From contig NW_026634369.1 of NCBI RefSeq assembly GCF_024868665.1, positions 2,603 to 66,602 on the forward strand: DNA of 64,000 bases, given 5' to 3'. Positions 34,875-46,300 of the stretch are shown in pieces. Every line of letters begins with the position of its first letter. The first letter of the stretch is position 1. Origin of the DNA: Triplophysa rosa. Taxonomy: Eukaryota; Chordata; Actinopteri; Cypriniformes; Nemacheilidae. The notes under the pieces are model-generated. The model did no database searches. It saw only the letters and a list, made by a program, of their open reading frames with translations, and was not told where the DNA came from. Position numbers and translations under genes: made by a program.

Positions 34875-35118
34875 AATGTAGCAAACCTTTCTCCATAATG
34901 GCCATTAGAGAGGGGCCTGCAATAAATCAACGACCACCTCTACTGTTTTTACAGCGTTGAGCTCAAGGTTGTTCTGACTGCACCAGGATCATACCAGAAA
35001 GTCGCAATTGACTCTTCATCTGTCCTTCGTTTAAGTATTTGCACATGCGCTGCGCATGACACACTAATGGTAAAGTCAAATTATCATAGAATAGCTTTTG
35101 ATGAATATGTCTGTAAAC

Positions 35119-35662
35119 ACAAAACTGCATTTCTTCGCATTGAGAAAAAGGTATCCTACCTTAAAAAATATTTTTCATGTGGGTGCTATAAGATGTTTCA
35201 TAAATGAAGAATGGTCTATAAAGTTTCAGACTTGCAGCGACAGCGTGTACTTGCAACCACAGCCCAGGAAATGTGCTGCCAGCCAGGGACGTTTACCACA
35301 TCAACATGACAACAGTTCATGATCAGATTGTGTTTGTAAAATCATAACACGCTGCTCAAATATTCAAGAACTACTTAAATTGTGTAAATAAAACTGCGTT
35401 TCTTCGCATTGAGAAAAAGGAATCCTATCTTAAAAAATATTTTTCATGTGGGTGCTATAAGATAAATGTTTCATAAACGAAGAATGGTCTATAAAGTTTC
35501 AGACTTTCAGCGACAGCGTGTACTTGCAACCACAGCCCAGGAAATGAGTTGCCAGGCAGGGACGTTTACCACATCAACATGACAACAGTTCATGATAAGA
35601 TTGTGTTTGTAAAATCATAACACGCTGCTCAAATATTCAAGAACTACTTAAATTGTGTAAAT
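35119..35662. repeat. Tandem duplication, period 269 bp
   Basis: Two head-to-tail copies, about 35119-35388 and 35389-35662, share TTCTTCGCATTGAGAAAAAG and run through AATTGTGTAAAT with few differences. One copy has a small insertion (AAGATAAATGTTTC against AAGATGTTTC). Confidence 0.92.
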
Positions 35663-36116
35663 GGTAGATGTATCACTTTGTGGCTATAAAGAACATATGT
35701 TTTGGACACTTTGATGCATTCACCTGGTAAAGGCTCAAAGCCTACTCCTTCAAACAGACAGATATTCTTCAGACATGATAATAGGCTGATGTTACGATGT
35801 TGTGTTTCAGGGTGCCTAGATTTTTAGCTGTGTGTTTATTTCTCTCTCTCTTTGTCTTTGTCTCCCACAGTCAATGCGGGTTGCCGCCACCTTGTTGATT
35901 TGTGAATCTGCACCCCGACGGTGATTGGTTGCTGCAAAGAATGTTTCCTTTCAAAAGTCAGAGAGCCGGCGGAATGGAGCCTCTTGTGACTTTGCGGGCC
36001 AGTTGTAGGGCTCTGGCAGCAACCAGACAAACACAAGCTTGTTTCCGTTATACCTCTTTTATGTTTGTTACATAAACTATCCAAACCAGAAATAGAGAAA
36101 GTTCATTCGTAGGGGT

Positions 36117-36779
36117 TGTAACAGTCATGAGACACTGTTACATGTTTTTCTTATTGTAATGCCTCTCCACGCCTGAAGGGGGAAACAGGGCTATGTTAGG
36201 AGGACTATCCCTATAAAAAGGGCCAAGTGAGACTGGTTAGAGAGGTGCAAGCATGGCTGTGAGTGTTTGTTAGGCTCGGCCTCATGCCATCTATAACCCC
36301 ATTGTGAGGAACCTCTTAGGTTCTACAGCTCCGAGTAAGTTTGTATATATTTTGGTGATGGTTGTACTTGTTTATATTGTGAATTGTATATTTGTTTAGG
36401 GGGGTTTTCATTGATAACCTCATTGATAATGAGATGGACATTTCCTATGGACTATGGTTCATTTACCATCGATTTTACGGATTCTTTGCTGGATTATACT
36501 TGCCTCTTTGGATTATTACAATGCTGGATTTCTACACTATGGATAAGTGAACTGCTAATCGTGGTCTCGACTGTGTTTATTGTTGGACTCATGAACTCTT
36601 GAAGTGATACAAACTTATGTCTGGACTGAAATGCTCAAAGTGATGATGGCGTAAAGTTTATTAGTGTTTGGTAGGGCTATCCACTGTTTATTGTTGAATA
36701 CACTTGACTCTACTCTCGAATGATTGGATCCCCTTTATTTAAATGATTGATGTATGTGTCTTAAACTAGTGACGTTACA
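36117..36779 (+). mobile_element. Solo LTR, 663 bp
   Basis: The termini TGTAAC and GTTACA are perfect inverted hexamers. GGGT flanks both sides, giving a probable 4-bp target duplication. A TATA box (CCCTATAAAAAGGGC) lies near 36208. No internal coding region is present. The LTR family is unknown; its sequence differs from the gypsy LTRs elsewhere in the window. Confidence 0.72.
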
Positions 36780-36829
36780 GGGTGACCTGCCCTTTTTGGT
36801 TTGAAGCTCATTTTCCTTCGTTTATGTTA

Positions 36830-37490
36830 ACTCAACTCAACTCAACTTTATTTATATAGCGCTTTTACAATTTTCATTGTTACAAAGCAGCTGTACATGA
36901 GACACATTGACTACAAGCAAAACAATCAAAGTTGTACCTGCAAAAACAAGAAAAGGTTGAAAACACAGAAGACAGATACACCCACACACAAAACACTCCA
37001 CACACACAACACACACACACACACACGCACGCACACGCACACGCACACACACGTACGTACACAGACAAGTACACGCACACACACACACACGTACGTACAC
37101 AGACAAGTACGCGCACACACACACACGCTCAGTGAGAGCACACATTTAGGATAAAGGAGAGAGAAGCACAGGTCAAATATAGCAGATAATAAATTCCTAT
37201 ATGCAATATTAATTAAGTAAAACTTTAAGATTCTAAAGCAGCCCCCCGGTCAGGCAGATAGTGCAAAAACAGTATGCAAACGGTGGCGAGGAACCCAAAA
37301 CTCTAATAGAGAAAAAAAACCTCAGGAGAACCCAGGCCCAACCAGGGGATTCCAGTTCCCCTCTGGCAAAAGCTGCTGCCTCTGCACAAGCTCCAGAGAA
37401 CTTGCACAACAAGGCTAAATAAAATAAATAAACTTAATAATAAAATAAATTGTAGTTTAAGATTATCATTAATAATCTAATAGCATTTGA
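36830..37490 (-). mobile_element. LINE 3' untranslated region and tail
   Basis: Read on the minus strand, the end GCGCTTTTACAA.. complement, with AACTCAACTC repeats and TTTATATAGCGC, is typical of fish LINE tails. The GGCGAGGAACCCAAAACTC and GGGATTCCAGTTCCCCTCTG blocks near 37285-37370 belong to the same 3' region. It carries the CA microsatellite below. Confidence 0.6.
36981..37130. repeat. CA-rich microsatellite
   Basis: ACACAC runs are broken by CGTACGTACACAGACAAGTA, which occurs twice. The open frames in all directions here come from the repeat. Confidence 0.95.
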
Positions 37491-37494
37491 AGTT

Positions 37495-37800
37495 TTGTGG
37501 TGAAGACATGTCAAGAGACCGCGTCCTTCTTTATCCAGCTCTATCATCTCAGCTCTTGTCAGGTCCCCACTTCCCATTCTCCGCTCTACCATCAGGTCAG
37601 GCCATGAACTGCATCCTGCTCGCTGTGGTAACCTTGGAACAATGAGACAAGACTGGCTGAGAGTAGAGTACTGTTCTGTACTCTTTGATGCAACAAGTAC
37701 ATCAGTTGTGTTTTTGGTTCCGGTTGATCTAACTAATGCAGCCTAAACCCTCTAAAGATTTATATTATGGAAGAGTAGTGTATGCAAGATTAAAAAGATG
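37495..37800. repeat. Interspersed repeat, direct partner at 52505-52825
   Basis: GAAGACATGTCAAGA, CATTCTCCGCTCTACCATCA, CATCCTGCTCGCTGTGGTAA and GGTTCCGGTTGATCTAACTA occur in the same order and orientation in both places, with about 90 percent identity by eye. No coding frame is shared. Confidence 0.88.
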
Positions 37801-37899
37801 TTAAGGTAGTTAGGTTACATTTCTGCACTTTCTTTTCATCTTAACATGTTAGTTATTTTTCCATTTTACTTTGTAGAATTGTTTTGTTTGTTATTTTGG

Positions 37900-38045
37900 G
37901 CCAGGGGTCACCCTGAAGCTCATATCACTACACTATCATAAACTAAAAAGTCTTCGAACTCTTTCAGAAAATCAGTGTAGGGCCCAGGTCTATACACATT
38001 AGCCAATGTAAGAGAAAGCAATGTTTTTTTTTACTTTTGTTTGTA
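37900..38045 (-). pseudogene. LINE endonuclease fragment, downstream half
   Basis: On the minus strand this encodes ANVYRPGPYTDFLKEFEDFL, the part of an APE-type endonuclease that normally follows the segment at 39545-39880. The palindromic element 38054-39541 lies between the two halves. Confidence 0.7.
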
Positions 38046-38053
38046 ACAATTAT

Positions 38054-39541
38054 ATACAGAGCCCGTCTGGTCACCCCTCGCAGAAAAAAAACAAGATCCG
38101 CAAATCCGTGGCCACAGTTTTGTAATTCGTTCCCTCAGTTTACAAAACCGTGCTCTCGGATTAATAAACTGTACCCACGAGTTTACAATCCGTGCTCTCG
38201 GTTTTGTAAACCGTCCCCTCACAGTTTTTGAAATCTGTACCCACGAATTCATAATCTGTGCCCACGCTTTCGCAATCCGTGCGCACGGTTTTGCAAACTG
38301 TAGCCTACTCGGGGAATTGAAGCCTCTGTCTGTCAACAGAACAAGCTCCTTCCTACTGGAACATTAACCAATATTGTATACTGTTATATAAATTGTCCTA
38401 ATGTGTTTACACACGAGTGCGTGGCGCATATAAAGCATGCGTTCATTGCCGCGTTTCACTGTCATAAAGTTGGTTTGACATTAAACTTTCGTGAATTTAG
38501 GGACCATCTCTAAAGTACACATTAAAATACATTTTTCCAACTTCAATGGCATTTAAAGGGAATGACTTATACCCACAAGACTAACTGTACAGAGATCATG
38601 TGTGTGTCAGATATAATGCACACCTTTTAGATTATTTATATTTATTATAATAAACAGTTAAATCAAATGCAAATATTCTTATGTGTTTCACTGCTGTATG
38701 GGCTCATACATAAATATACACATTTTAAAGCTCAATAGCATTTAAAGGGAATGACTTCCCTGACTAACTGTAAAGTGTTCATGTGTGTGTGAGATAGAAT
38801 GCACACCTTTTAGATTATTGATATGTATTAAAATAAACCGTCAAATCACATGCAAACATTCCTATGTGTATAATGGTCTCATACACAAATATACCATTAT
38901 TTAAAGCTCAATACGTATAGGAATATGTACATATGATTTGATGGTTTATTTTAATACTCAATAATCTAAAAGTTGTGCATAATAGCTGACACACACATGA
39001 ACACTGTACAGTTAGTTTTGTGGCTATAAATCATTCCCTTTAAATACTTTTGAAGTTGGAAAGGGGTATTTTAATGTGTACTTTAGAGATGGTCCCTAAA
39101 TTCAGAAAGTTTAATGTCAAACCAATTTTATGACAGTGAAACGCGGCAATGAACGCATGCTTTATATGCGCCACGCACTCGTGTGTAAACACATTAGGAC
39201 AATTTATATCTAAAACAGTATACAATATTGGTTAATGTTCCTGTAGGAAGGAGCTTGTTCTGTTGACAGCCAGAGGCTTCAATTCCGCGAGTAGGCTACA
39301 GTTTGCAAAACCGTGCGCACGGATTGCGAAAGCGTGGGCACAGATTATGAATTCGTGGGTACAGATTTCAGAAACTGAGGGGACGGTTTACAAAACCGAG
39401 AGCACGGATTGTAAACTCGTGGGTACAGTTTATTAATCCGAGAGCACGGTTTTGTAAATTGAGGGAACGAATTACAAAACTGTGGCCACGGATTTGCGGG
39501 TCTTGTTTTTTTTTCTCCGAGGGGTGACCAGACGGGCTCCG
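38054..39541. mobile_element. Palindromic element with 0.6 kb arms and 21-bp subrepeats
   Basis: Arms of about 630 bp (38054-38685 and 38915-39541) are inverted copies of each other, starting AGAGCCCGTCTGGTCACCCC and GGAGCCCGTCTGGTCACCCC. The spacer of about 230 bp holds a third, direct copy of the inner arm (about 38735-38900). ACAATTAT flanks the element on both sides (38046-38053 and 39542-39549). Long TIRs with an 8-9 bp duplication would suit a Mutator-like or hAT-like non-autonomous element; the superfamily is not settled. It lies inside a LINE endonuclease frame. Confidence 0.85.
38103..38296. repeat. Minisatellite of 21-23 bp units, nine copies
   Basis: Units follow the pattern CYGTRCYCWCGRWTTTRYAA, for example CCGTGCTCTCGGTTTTGTAA. 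The mirror array lies at about 39298-39493. Because 21 bp equals seven codons, several frames stay open and give heptad-like peptides that should not be taken as genes. Confidence 0.85.
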
Positions 39542-39544
39542 TAC

Positions 39545-39880
39545 AATTATGTTCAACGCAAGCACTTCAAATGATTTAAATTTATGCTCCGTTCTCAGAG
39601 TTGCAGTAAGAAAGTCTCTAAAGATTGTTGCGACACCACCACCTCGACCAACCGGTCGTGGCTCATGCATATAACAGTAGCTTGCTGGGGTAGACTCATT
39701 TAGGCCGTAATAATAATTTGGTTTAAGCCAGGTTTCGGTAAGGCAGAGTATATAAAAACTGTTGTCTGTGATAATTTCATTTACAATAACTGCCTTTGAA
39801 TTTAGTGATCTAATATTCAGTAGCCCGAACTTTTTGAGTTGGTTTTGCTCGTTTATTACATTGTCTTCAGGTTTAATCAC
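39545..39880 (-). pseudogene. LINE endonuclease fragment, upstream half
   Basis: The minus frame contains FGLLNIRSLNSK, YILCLTETWL (catalytic Glu of the APE endonuclease), and PVGRGGGVATIF. It breaks at the palindromic element and resumes at 38045. It is a non-LTR retrotransposon of the L2/Rex/Jockey type. Confidence 0.88.
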
Positions 39881-41030
39881 GATCAGATTTTTTCTATGAC
39901 TTTTACCGAAATATAATTTGAACCAACAGAAATTGTGCTTGTCAAAAAGTATATTTATTTGCTTACAGTGTTACACATCAAAGCAAAATGAAAGGTATTT
40001 GTGATATTACGTTCTTACGATTATTTTATTGCGTATTAAGGAAACTTTTCCCTATGTTCACACAACACATGTAAATATAACGTCAAAAAAAGCATTTGCC
40101 TTTCATTTGTTCTTGCTGTGAACGGATTTGAAATGATCTGCTGTCTCAAGTATTCAACAGATAAATGACATTTCCTGAACTCATCCGTGGTTAGTTTAGT
40201 TTTAAACATCTCAAATATCAAATAATTCGTCCTCGGGCTCAAGAAATCCGTCACAGCAAACAATGAGTCGTAATAAAGAGCGCACGTTGTGTGCGTGTAA
40301 ACTTGTCAATGACGACCTGGATTGTGCGCGTCTGCGGGAAACAGTGACACGTGAGTGACCTGCCTACTGACGCGCAGTTGACTTTCACACACAGCCTGCC
40401 CTGGTGGCCGGCTTGCGTTCTACTCGTCTTTCCTACATGAAATAACTACTAGAAGAAATTCCAAATTTGCAGGTCGCACATGTGCGAGTACTTGTGGTGG
40501 TAGAACAACTCACGGACAAATGCACAGACCTTGAAGGTCACAGTAGGAGACAGAACATTCGTATATTACACATCAAAGTAGCCGAGACTGGAAGGAAGCC
40601 AAGGACTTTGTGGCTCAACTTTTGATGGAGACATTCTCTGGATAATCTGCCTTTTGGTATGCTTGCTTTTGAATATGTTGACACGTTCACCAACTCTAAC
40701 ATTGTAAATGAAATGACATGACGTTGAATTTTTCATATGTTAAAAGTATTTTCCTAAATTTCCTTATCTCTTGACCACTAGGGGGCGCTGGAGGAAAACT
40801 TTACAGGTCCTCTCAGAATACGGACATGAGGAACCATACAAAGTTTCGTAGCGATATGCTATGGCGTTCATGAAATACTGCATTTCATGACAAAATTCAA
40901 AATGGGCCACCGAGGAATGATGGGTATGGTTTGACTATGCATGCCTTAAGGAATTAAACAAGACAACTCTTATGATTTAACACCAAAATTTTCACAAGTT
41001 ATAAGCAAAAATAGCCATGTGTTGAGGGTG
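39881..41030. other. Intergenic, nothing firm
   Basis: A tract near 40785-40915 (CTAGGGGGCGCTGG and following) looks like an old cyprinid repeat. No gene was recognised. Confidence 0.4.
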
Positions 41031-42541
41031 AGATTGTCGTCTTCACACCATGTCACAAGACACACTATTCATGTGTGAATGGTGTGTAGAGGATGGGACT
41101 GAGGACACACCTGTGGGATGCCAATGTTTGTTGTAGCAGTGGCTGAGGACTTATTTCCAATCCTTACAGACCTCTTCTCAGTCCATACTTTGCAGCTTTG
41201 TACTCTGTCTCGTTGCTTGATGTAAATGCAAAAGCTCGAGCATGCAGCATGTGACGTACATGACTGTTTATCTAGAGCAGGGCTGTCTGAGAGTTTATCT
41301 CCAACTTGGCTCAATAAGGTAAACTCTGCAGGACACAGGACCGACTTTGGACACCCCTGATCTAAAGCTTCTGGTTGGGGAACTTAGTGACTTGTATGGT
41401 TGGTACAAAGCTATCAACACAAGTGCTGATGTACCCAGTCACATACTCGGCATAATCCTGTATGCAGACCTCATGAGTGGCTGCAGCTTTAAACACATCC
41501 CAGTCTGTCAGAGCAAAACAGTCCTGCAAGACGCCCTCAGAGGTCCAAAGCTTAACCTGTTTGGTGACAGGATTTGTTTGAGTCTTTGTCTGGGTACAGG
41601 AACAAAGAGATGTGGTCTGAATATCCAAAGTGAGGGTGGGGTGCAGCCCTGTGTGCATTGTGTATGTTACTGTAAACAACGTCCAGTGTGGTGTTTTCGC
41701 AAGTGGGGATGTTCAGGTGTTGGTAATATTTGGTAAGTACAGTCCATGTGTTGCACTGATTAAAGTCACCAGCGGCAATAAAAACAGCATCAGGGCAATC
41801 CGTCTCCTAGATTAGTGCGCTAAAAACGTCATGGAGCTTGCCTAGCGCTGCCCTGGAGTTTGCTCCCAGAGGAACGTAAACAGCAGCTATGAACACAACA
41901 GTAAAATCCCTTGTGAGGTAATAGGGCTGACATTTCAGATATAGTACTCCATATCTGGTGATCAGTGCTTATAAACAGTCTTTAGTCTTAGCTGAGGCCG
42001 CGGTCCAGTCTCCTCGATGTTTGGAGTGAGTCTGTACCTGAATATAGGATTCCGGGACTTTCTCTGAGAGCCAGGTCTCAGTAAAAATCAAGGCACAACA
42101 TTCCATTACTTCCCGTTGTGATGTAATCCTTGCTCTCAGCTCATCGAGTTTGTTTTCCAGAGACCGCATGTAAGTTAACAAGAGGCTGGGAAGCAGTGGC
42201 CGGCTAACATGAGACTTACGCCTAGCATGGAGCCCTCCCCTCTTGCGTTGTCGTCTCCAGAATGCACTGATCAGGTCAGCTTTCTCACTCGAGCTCGGCG
42301 CTTCGGGGCCTTCCTGGGGGTGATGGCAGTGGTTACGGGAGCGAATAATGACTTGTAGGTCCAGAGGCATAAAACCGGTAAATTCAATAAGGGTAGCTGA
42401 ACTGCCGATGTCCAGCAGAGCCTGTCTGTTGTATTTTAGCAGTGCATGGCATTTGTGCACTGCAGAGAAAACAAGAAACAAACAAAAAATAAAGAATAGA
42501 CGGCATTCGAGAGCGGAGAAAGCAAACACGTCTGCCACCAT
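41031..42541 (-). pseudogene. LINE ORF2 remnant, decayed
   Basis: The minus strand from 42541 encodes an N-terminal region (LLKYNRQALLDIG), SLENKLDELRARI and an endonuclease trace, FTETWLSEKVPESY. Then come frame changes, the linker LTDWDVFKAAATHE with CVDSFVPTIQV near 41380-41520, and an RT trace GIPQVCPQSH near 41100. Most of RT is missing. An 82-bp MITE at 41278-41359 interrupts it. Its N-terminus resembles that of the LINE at 44985-49815. Confidence 0.8.
41278..41359. mobile_element. Very small hAT MITE, 82 bp
   Basis: The ends are CAGGGCTGTC and, inverted, CAGGGGTGTC. The flanks ATCTAGAG and ATCTAAAG agree at 7 of 8 bases. It is inserted in the LINE remnant. Confidence 0.8.
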
Positions 42542-42544
42542 AAT

Positions 42545-42740
42545 GTCGATTGAGCGCTTTAAATCTTTGTTGAAAACTCATCTTTTCTCTGCTGCTTTTA
42601 ATTATTTGTAGCTATATTTGTGGCTGTGTTATGTGTCTTGTTTTATGTTGTGATTTTATGTTTTATTATTTGGTTGTAAAGCACTTTGGTTAACGTGTGC
42701 TGTACATGTGCTATACTAATAAAATGATTGATAGATACAG
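42545..42740 (+). mobile_element. LINE 3' end fragment
   Basis: The plus strand encodes a short C-terminus, SIERFKSLLKTHLFSAAFNYL, followed by AAAGCACTTTGGTTAACG and an ATAAAATGATTGATAG tail, the usual 3' end of an L2/Rex-type element. It abuts the oppositely oriented LINE remnant at 42541. Confidence 0.8.
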
Positions 42741-43178
42741 CGTCACTACTGCTGTTGTGTCAACAGCAGAATACTCTAAATTCCCAAAATAAAGTATGTC
42801 ACTGTAAACTACTACCCATAATGCATTGCATAATACAGTAATTAACATTAAAACATATATATTTTAATGGGCATTTTGTTTTGCAATTACTAAGTCTAAC
42901 AGTGAACTCTCCTTCCTGGACACTACCATTTTCTCTCATATCAAAAACAAAATGAATTTTAAATGACTTGAAATTCAAATGAATGATAATGTTTGTAATC
43001 ATTTTTATTTTACTTTGTTCAGTAAAATTCCATTTTGTAGTCATCAGCACTGGATTAACAAATCAGATTTCGAATACAGAGTAACAGACAGATATTTGTA
43101 ATTGAAAAGCCTAATGTAAAAGCTATTAATGTCAATTATCATCATTGGCAATCATGCTAATATAAAAAAATAAGAGTG

Positions 43179-43184
43179 TTTATT
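43179..43184 (-). terminator. polr1d: Poly(A) signal of polr1d
   Basis: AATAAA on the minus strand, about 90 bases after the polr1d stop codon. Confidence 0.6.
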
Positions 43185-43274
43185 GTTTAAACAAAACAAA
43201 TATTTAATTGATACTAAATTAATATCGTTGTTAATCCTGAGCCAGCCAAGATGATCAGAACAGTGTCCAGAATA

Positions 43275-43331
43275 TTAATGCTGGCTCCACTCCATTGACT
43301 CTTCAGTATTCTTGAAAGCTTTCATCCGTGT
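43275..43331 (-). CDS. polr1d: polr1d terminal coding exon
   Basis: The acceptor TTGTTACAG precedes 43331. Eighteen codons in phase 0 follow and end in TAA at 43277-43275. This exon is the least certain of the three because vertebrate RPAC2 tails vary. Its phase, stop and nearby poly(A) signal all fit. Confidence 0.65.
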   Translation of the reverse strand, partial: TRMKAFKNTEESMEWSQH

Positions 43332-46300
43332 CTGTAACAATAACGGAATGTTAGTTCAAGTCAAAACAGTGAACTTCACACTAGAAGCAAATATGACAGA
43401 ATGACATGCAAAAACAACTTAAGGTAAATTTAAGATACTCTTTACGACATCTATGTTACTTCTCATGGAGGACAAGAAGAGTAACAGGAAAATCAATAAA
43501 GCATTTTATTGTTTAATAACTAATTGTAGAATAAAAATAAGCATTGACACATTTGTTTCCAAATTCATACATCTAAAAATAGACTAAATGACAAAGTAGT
43601 TCATTATTTAATACTAGGGCTGGGAATATTAACGCGTTATCGCGTAAACGCATTAATTAATTAACGCAGACAATTATTTTATCGTGCATTAACATCAACG
43701 TTTTTTTTTAAGTATTATTTTATGTCAAAAGTCCGTTGCTCACTGGCTCTGAAATGTACAGACAAACCATGGGTCACATAAGGGGTGGGTTGTTGATCGG
43801 TACTGGCTGGGGTATGGCATTACCACGCGTCTCAACCAATGAGAGCATTTGGGGTTGGCCTAGATACTTAGGCGCGCACATGAACCAGGAACACCAGAAT
43901 GGAAAGGTACCGAACCTTACATGGACATTTCATTTTAAATCTCTTCCAAACGGCGGATTTGATAGAACAAACCACTGAATTTCGTCTCCCCTCCTTCAGC
44001 CATGCGCTTATCTATCACAAATACGTAATATGAGCAGGTGTGAGAGGCTTATTTAATGCTACTGATGATAAAGCGGAAGGAAATCAATAGCCTGCGGAAT
44101 ACAAAAAATTCCCCGGCTAAGGTACAAAACGGCTAAGGTACAAAACGGCAACGATAACGAATTGTGTTGCATGTTTTGTATGCAGTGGAAGGCTAAAACA
44201 AGTTTAAACATGCGTGCCTAGAGAGACAGAGCACAAACTACTAAACCGAGTTCTCTTTCATGTCTCTGAAACAGACAAATAAACACAAAATCACGTAAAA
44301 ATTCCCATATTAGCAAGGGTCCATGTAAAAGTAGTCCGTTTTATGAACGTTAACAGCTGGGAAACAATGTCACATTATATTAGATCCGTATATCTATAGA
44401 GCTCTCTTAAAGGGGCAGCAGCATAATAAAGATCTCCGCTTATAATGTTCATCAAAGAATAAAGGACAGGGCCAAAACACTCATATTAAAGGAATTGTGT
44501 CAGATAAAAGTAGCATAAAATAATAAAGTTGTTCAGGAAAAACAGGAAAATCCTGGCCAAAATGGGAGTGTTGACAGATATGATTATAATTGGTGTTGCT
44601 TTTCGATGCTGGGAGCAGCTACGGGAGTCAAGGGTTTAAAAGATGATGCCATGGTAACGTCTGGACAGGTAGGTACATGTTATGATTCGATTTTGATGGG
44701 TTTTGAATATGTTGCTTATGTAGTTTGTGGACCTTTATGTATTAGCTTAACAACATCGTTACCAAATGTCTAACGGGAACTATGCTTCATCTAATCCAGT
44801 TTTAAAGCTGTTGTTTAAGGAGCCATGAATTAAAACCACAATTTTAAGAGATTTTGTTATATAAGAAGGAATTGTATTCAAGCGAACATGCTGTAAGTGT
44901 CAGAACTAAAAACGCCCTTGTTACTGAAATAACCGTAATTGACACCAGGCCCAGCGAACGGCAGGTCTTGGAATGCACCTATCTATGTATCGATCAATCA
45001 ATCAACTTTATTTATAAAGCACTTTACAACCACTAAGGAGCAGACCAAAGTGCTGTACAATAAAAGAACAAAAAAGACATCATTCAACTTCATAAAAACA
45101 TCATAACCAATTAAACCTAGACACATAGCTCATAAATATATACTTAAACTAGAATAAAACAAATACAAAATCACGTAGCCCATACATATAGACTATTTAC
45201 ACAAATATCAAAATCAGGTGTCAAAGGCCAAGGAAAAAGGTAAGTTTTAAGATGGGATTTGAACATAGACAGCGAACAGGGCTGCCTAATATAAGGAGGC
45301 AGGGCATTCCATAATTTGGGGGCTGCCACCGCAAAAGCACGGTCCCCTCTGAGCTTACACTTGGAGGTTGGTACTCTAAGCAGCAGCTGATCTGATGATC
45401 TCAGACAGCGTGAGGGTGTATAGGGGTGTAACAGCTCAGGGGCCTCATTTATAAAACTGTGCGTAGGATCCTTACTAAAAGTGAACTTACGCCAGAATGC
45501 TGAAAAGGGCGTACGCAAACAAAAATTGAGATTTATAAAACCTTGTGCACGCACACCTGCATGCAATTTTCCCTTTATAAATCACAGATTACCTGCAAGT
45601 GTGCGTACGTGAATCAGCCTCATATCCCGCCCTGTACACGCCCATTTTTACCCATAAATAGTCAATGCAAAGCACCTCATGAATGCTTATTCGTATATTA
45701 ATAAGCCTGACATCCAATCCGCTTGTTAAGCCTGACGTCACTCACCATAATGGACGTATACAGTTTCGAGTTCAACCGTTATCAGATGCCATAGAAAAAT
45801 AAGAAAAACTTATGTAAAACTCCCGATCTTTTATCTCCGTAACGAAATCACAAATGGCCAACACATGAGATTCACTGAGATTTCCATATTAATAATTGTT
45901 ATAATTATTTTTATAATTATATTAAAGCCAAAGAAGGTCTCTGCAGCATTTATATGTTTACAGCATTTAGACTGATCATTAACACCTCATTAAAATCACC
46001 TCATTAATTACTGGTGTCCTTCACCTGATATTAAATTTGAAGACATAATTGTTAAAGACTAATGTTTCTTCATTCCGGTTTTGTTATGAACTTGGTTAGA
46101 ACCGATAACGAGGACATTTAGAGAAACGATTGTGCGAGAGTTTAATGGCTGTATTTCCAGACTTTGACATTCGATGATTATTCACAGTAAGGAAAATATA
46201 TTTAGCCATTTATTTACACTGTGTTATTTGATGCTGTCCTATATTCTATGCAGTCGGATCATCTCCTCCTCATGCGCTCATAGTGTGATGGTGAGACAGT

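Noticed and set aside
36852..37154. Overlapping open frames rich in Cys/Val or His/Thr
   Set aside because: They are translations of the CA microsatellite in different frames.
38031..38336. Open frame with a seven-residue periodicity
   Set aside because: The period comes from the 21-bp DNA repeat; the mirror arm gives the same pattern, and no start or splice context supports a gene.
43736..43978. 80-codon plus-strand frame
   Set aside because: It follows a hAT terminus, has no recognisable domain, and no splice or promoter signal was seen.
44640..44680. First exon of a plus-strand gene ending CTGGACAG/GTAGGT
   Set aside because: Only a donor-like site and a short ATG frame are present, with no partner exon or recognisable peptide.
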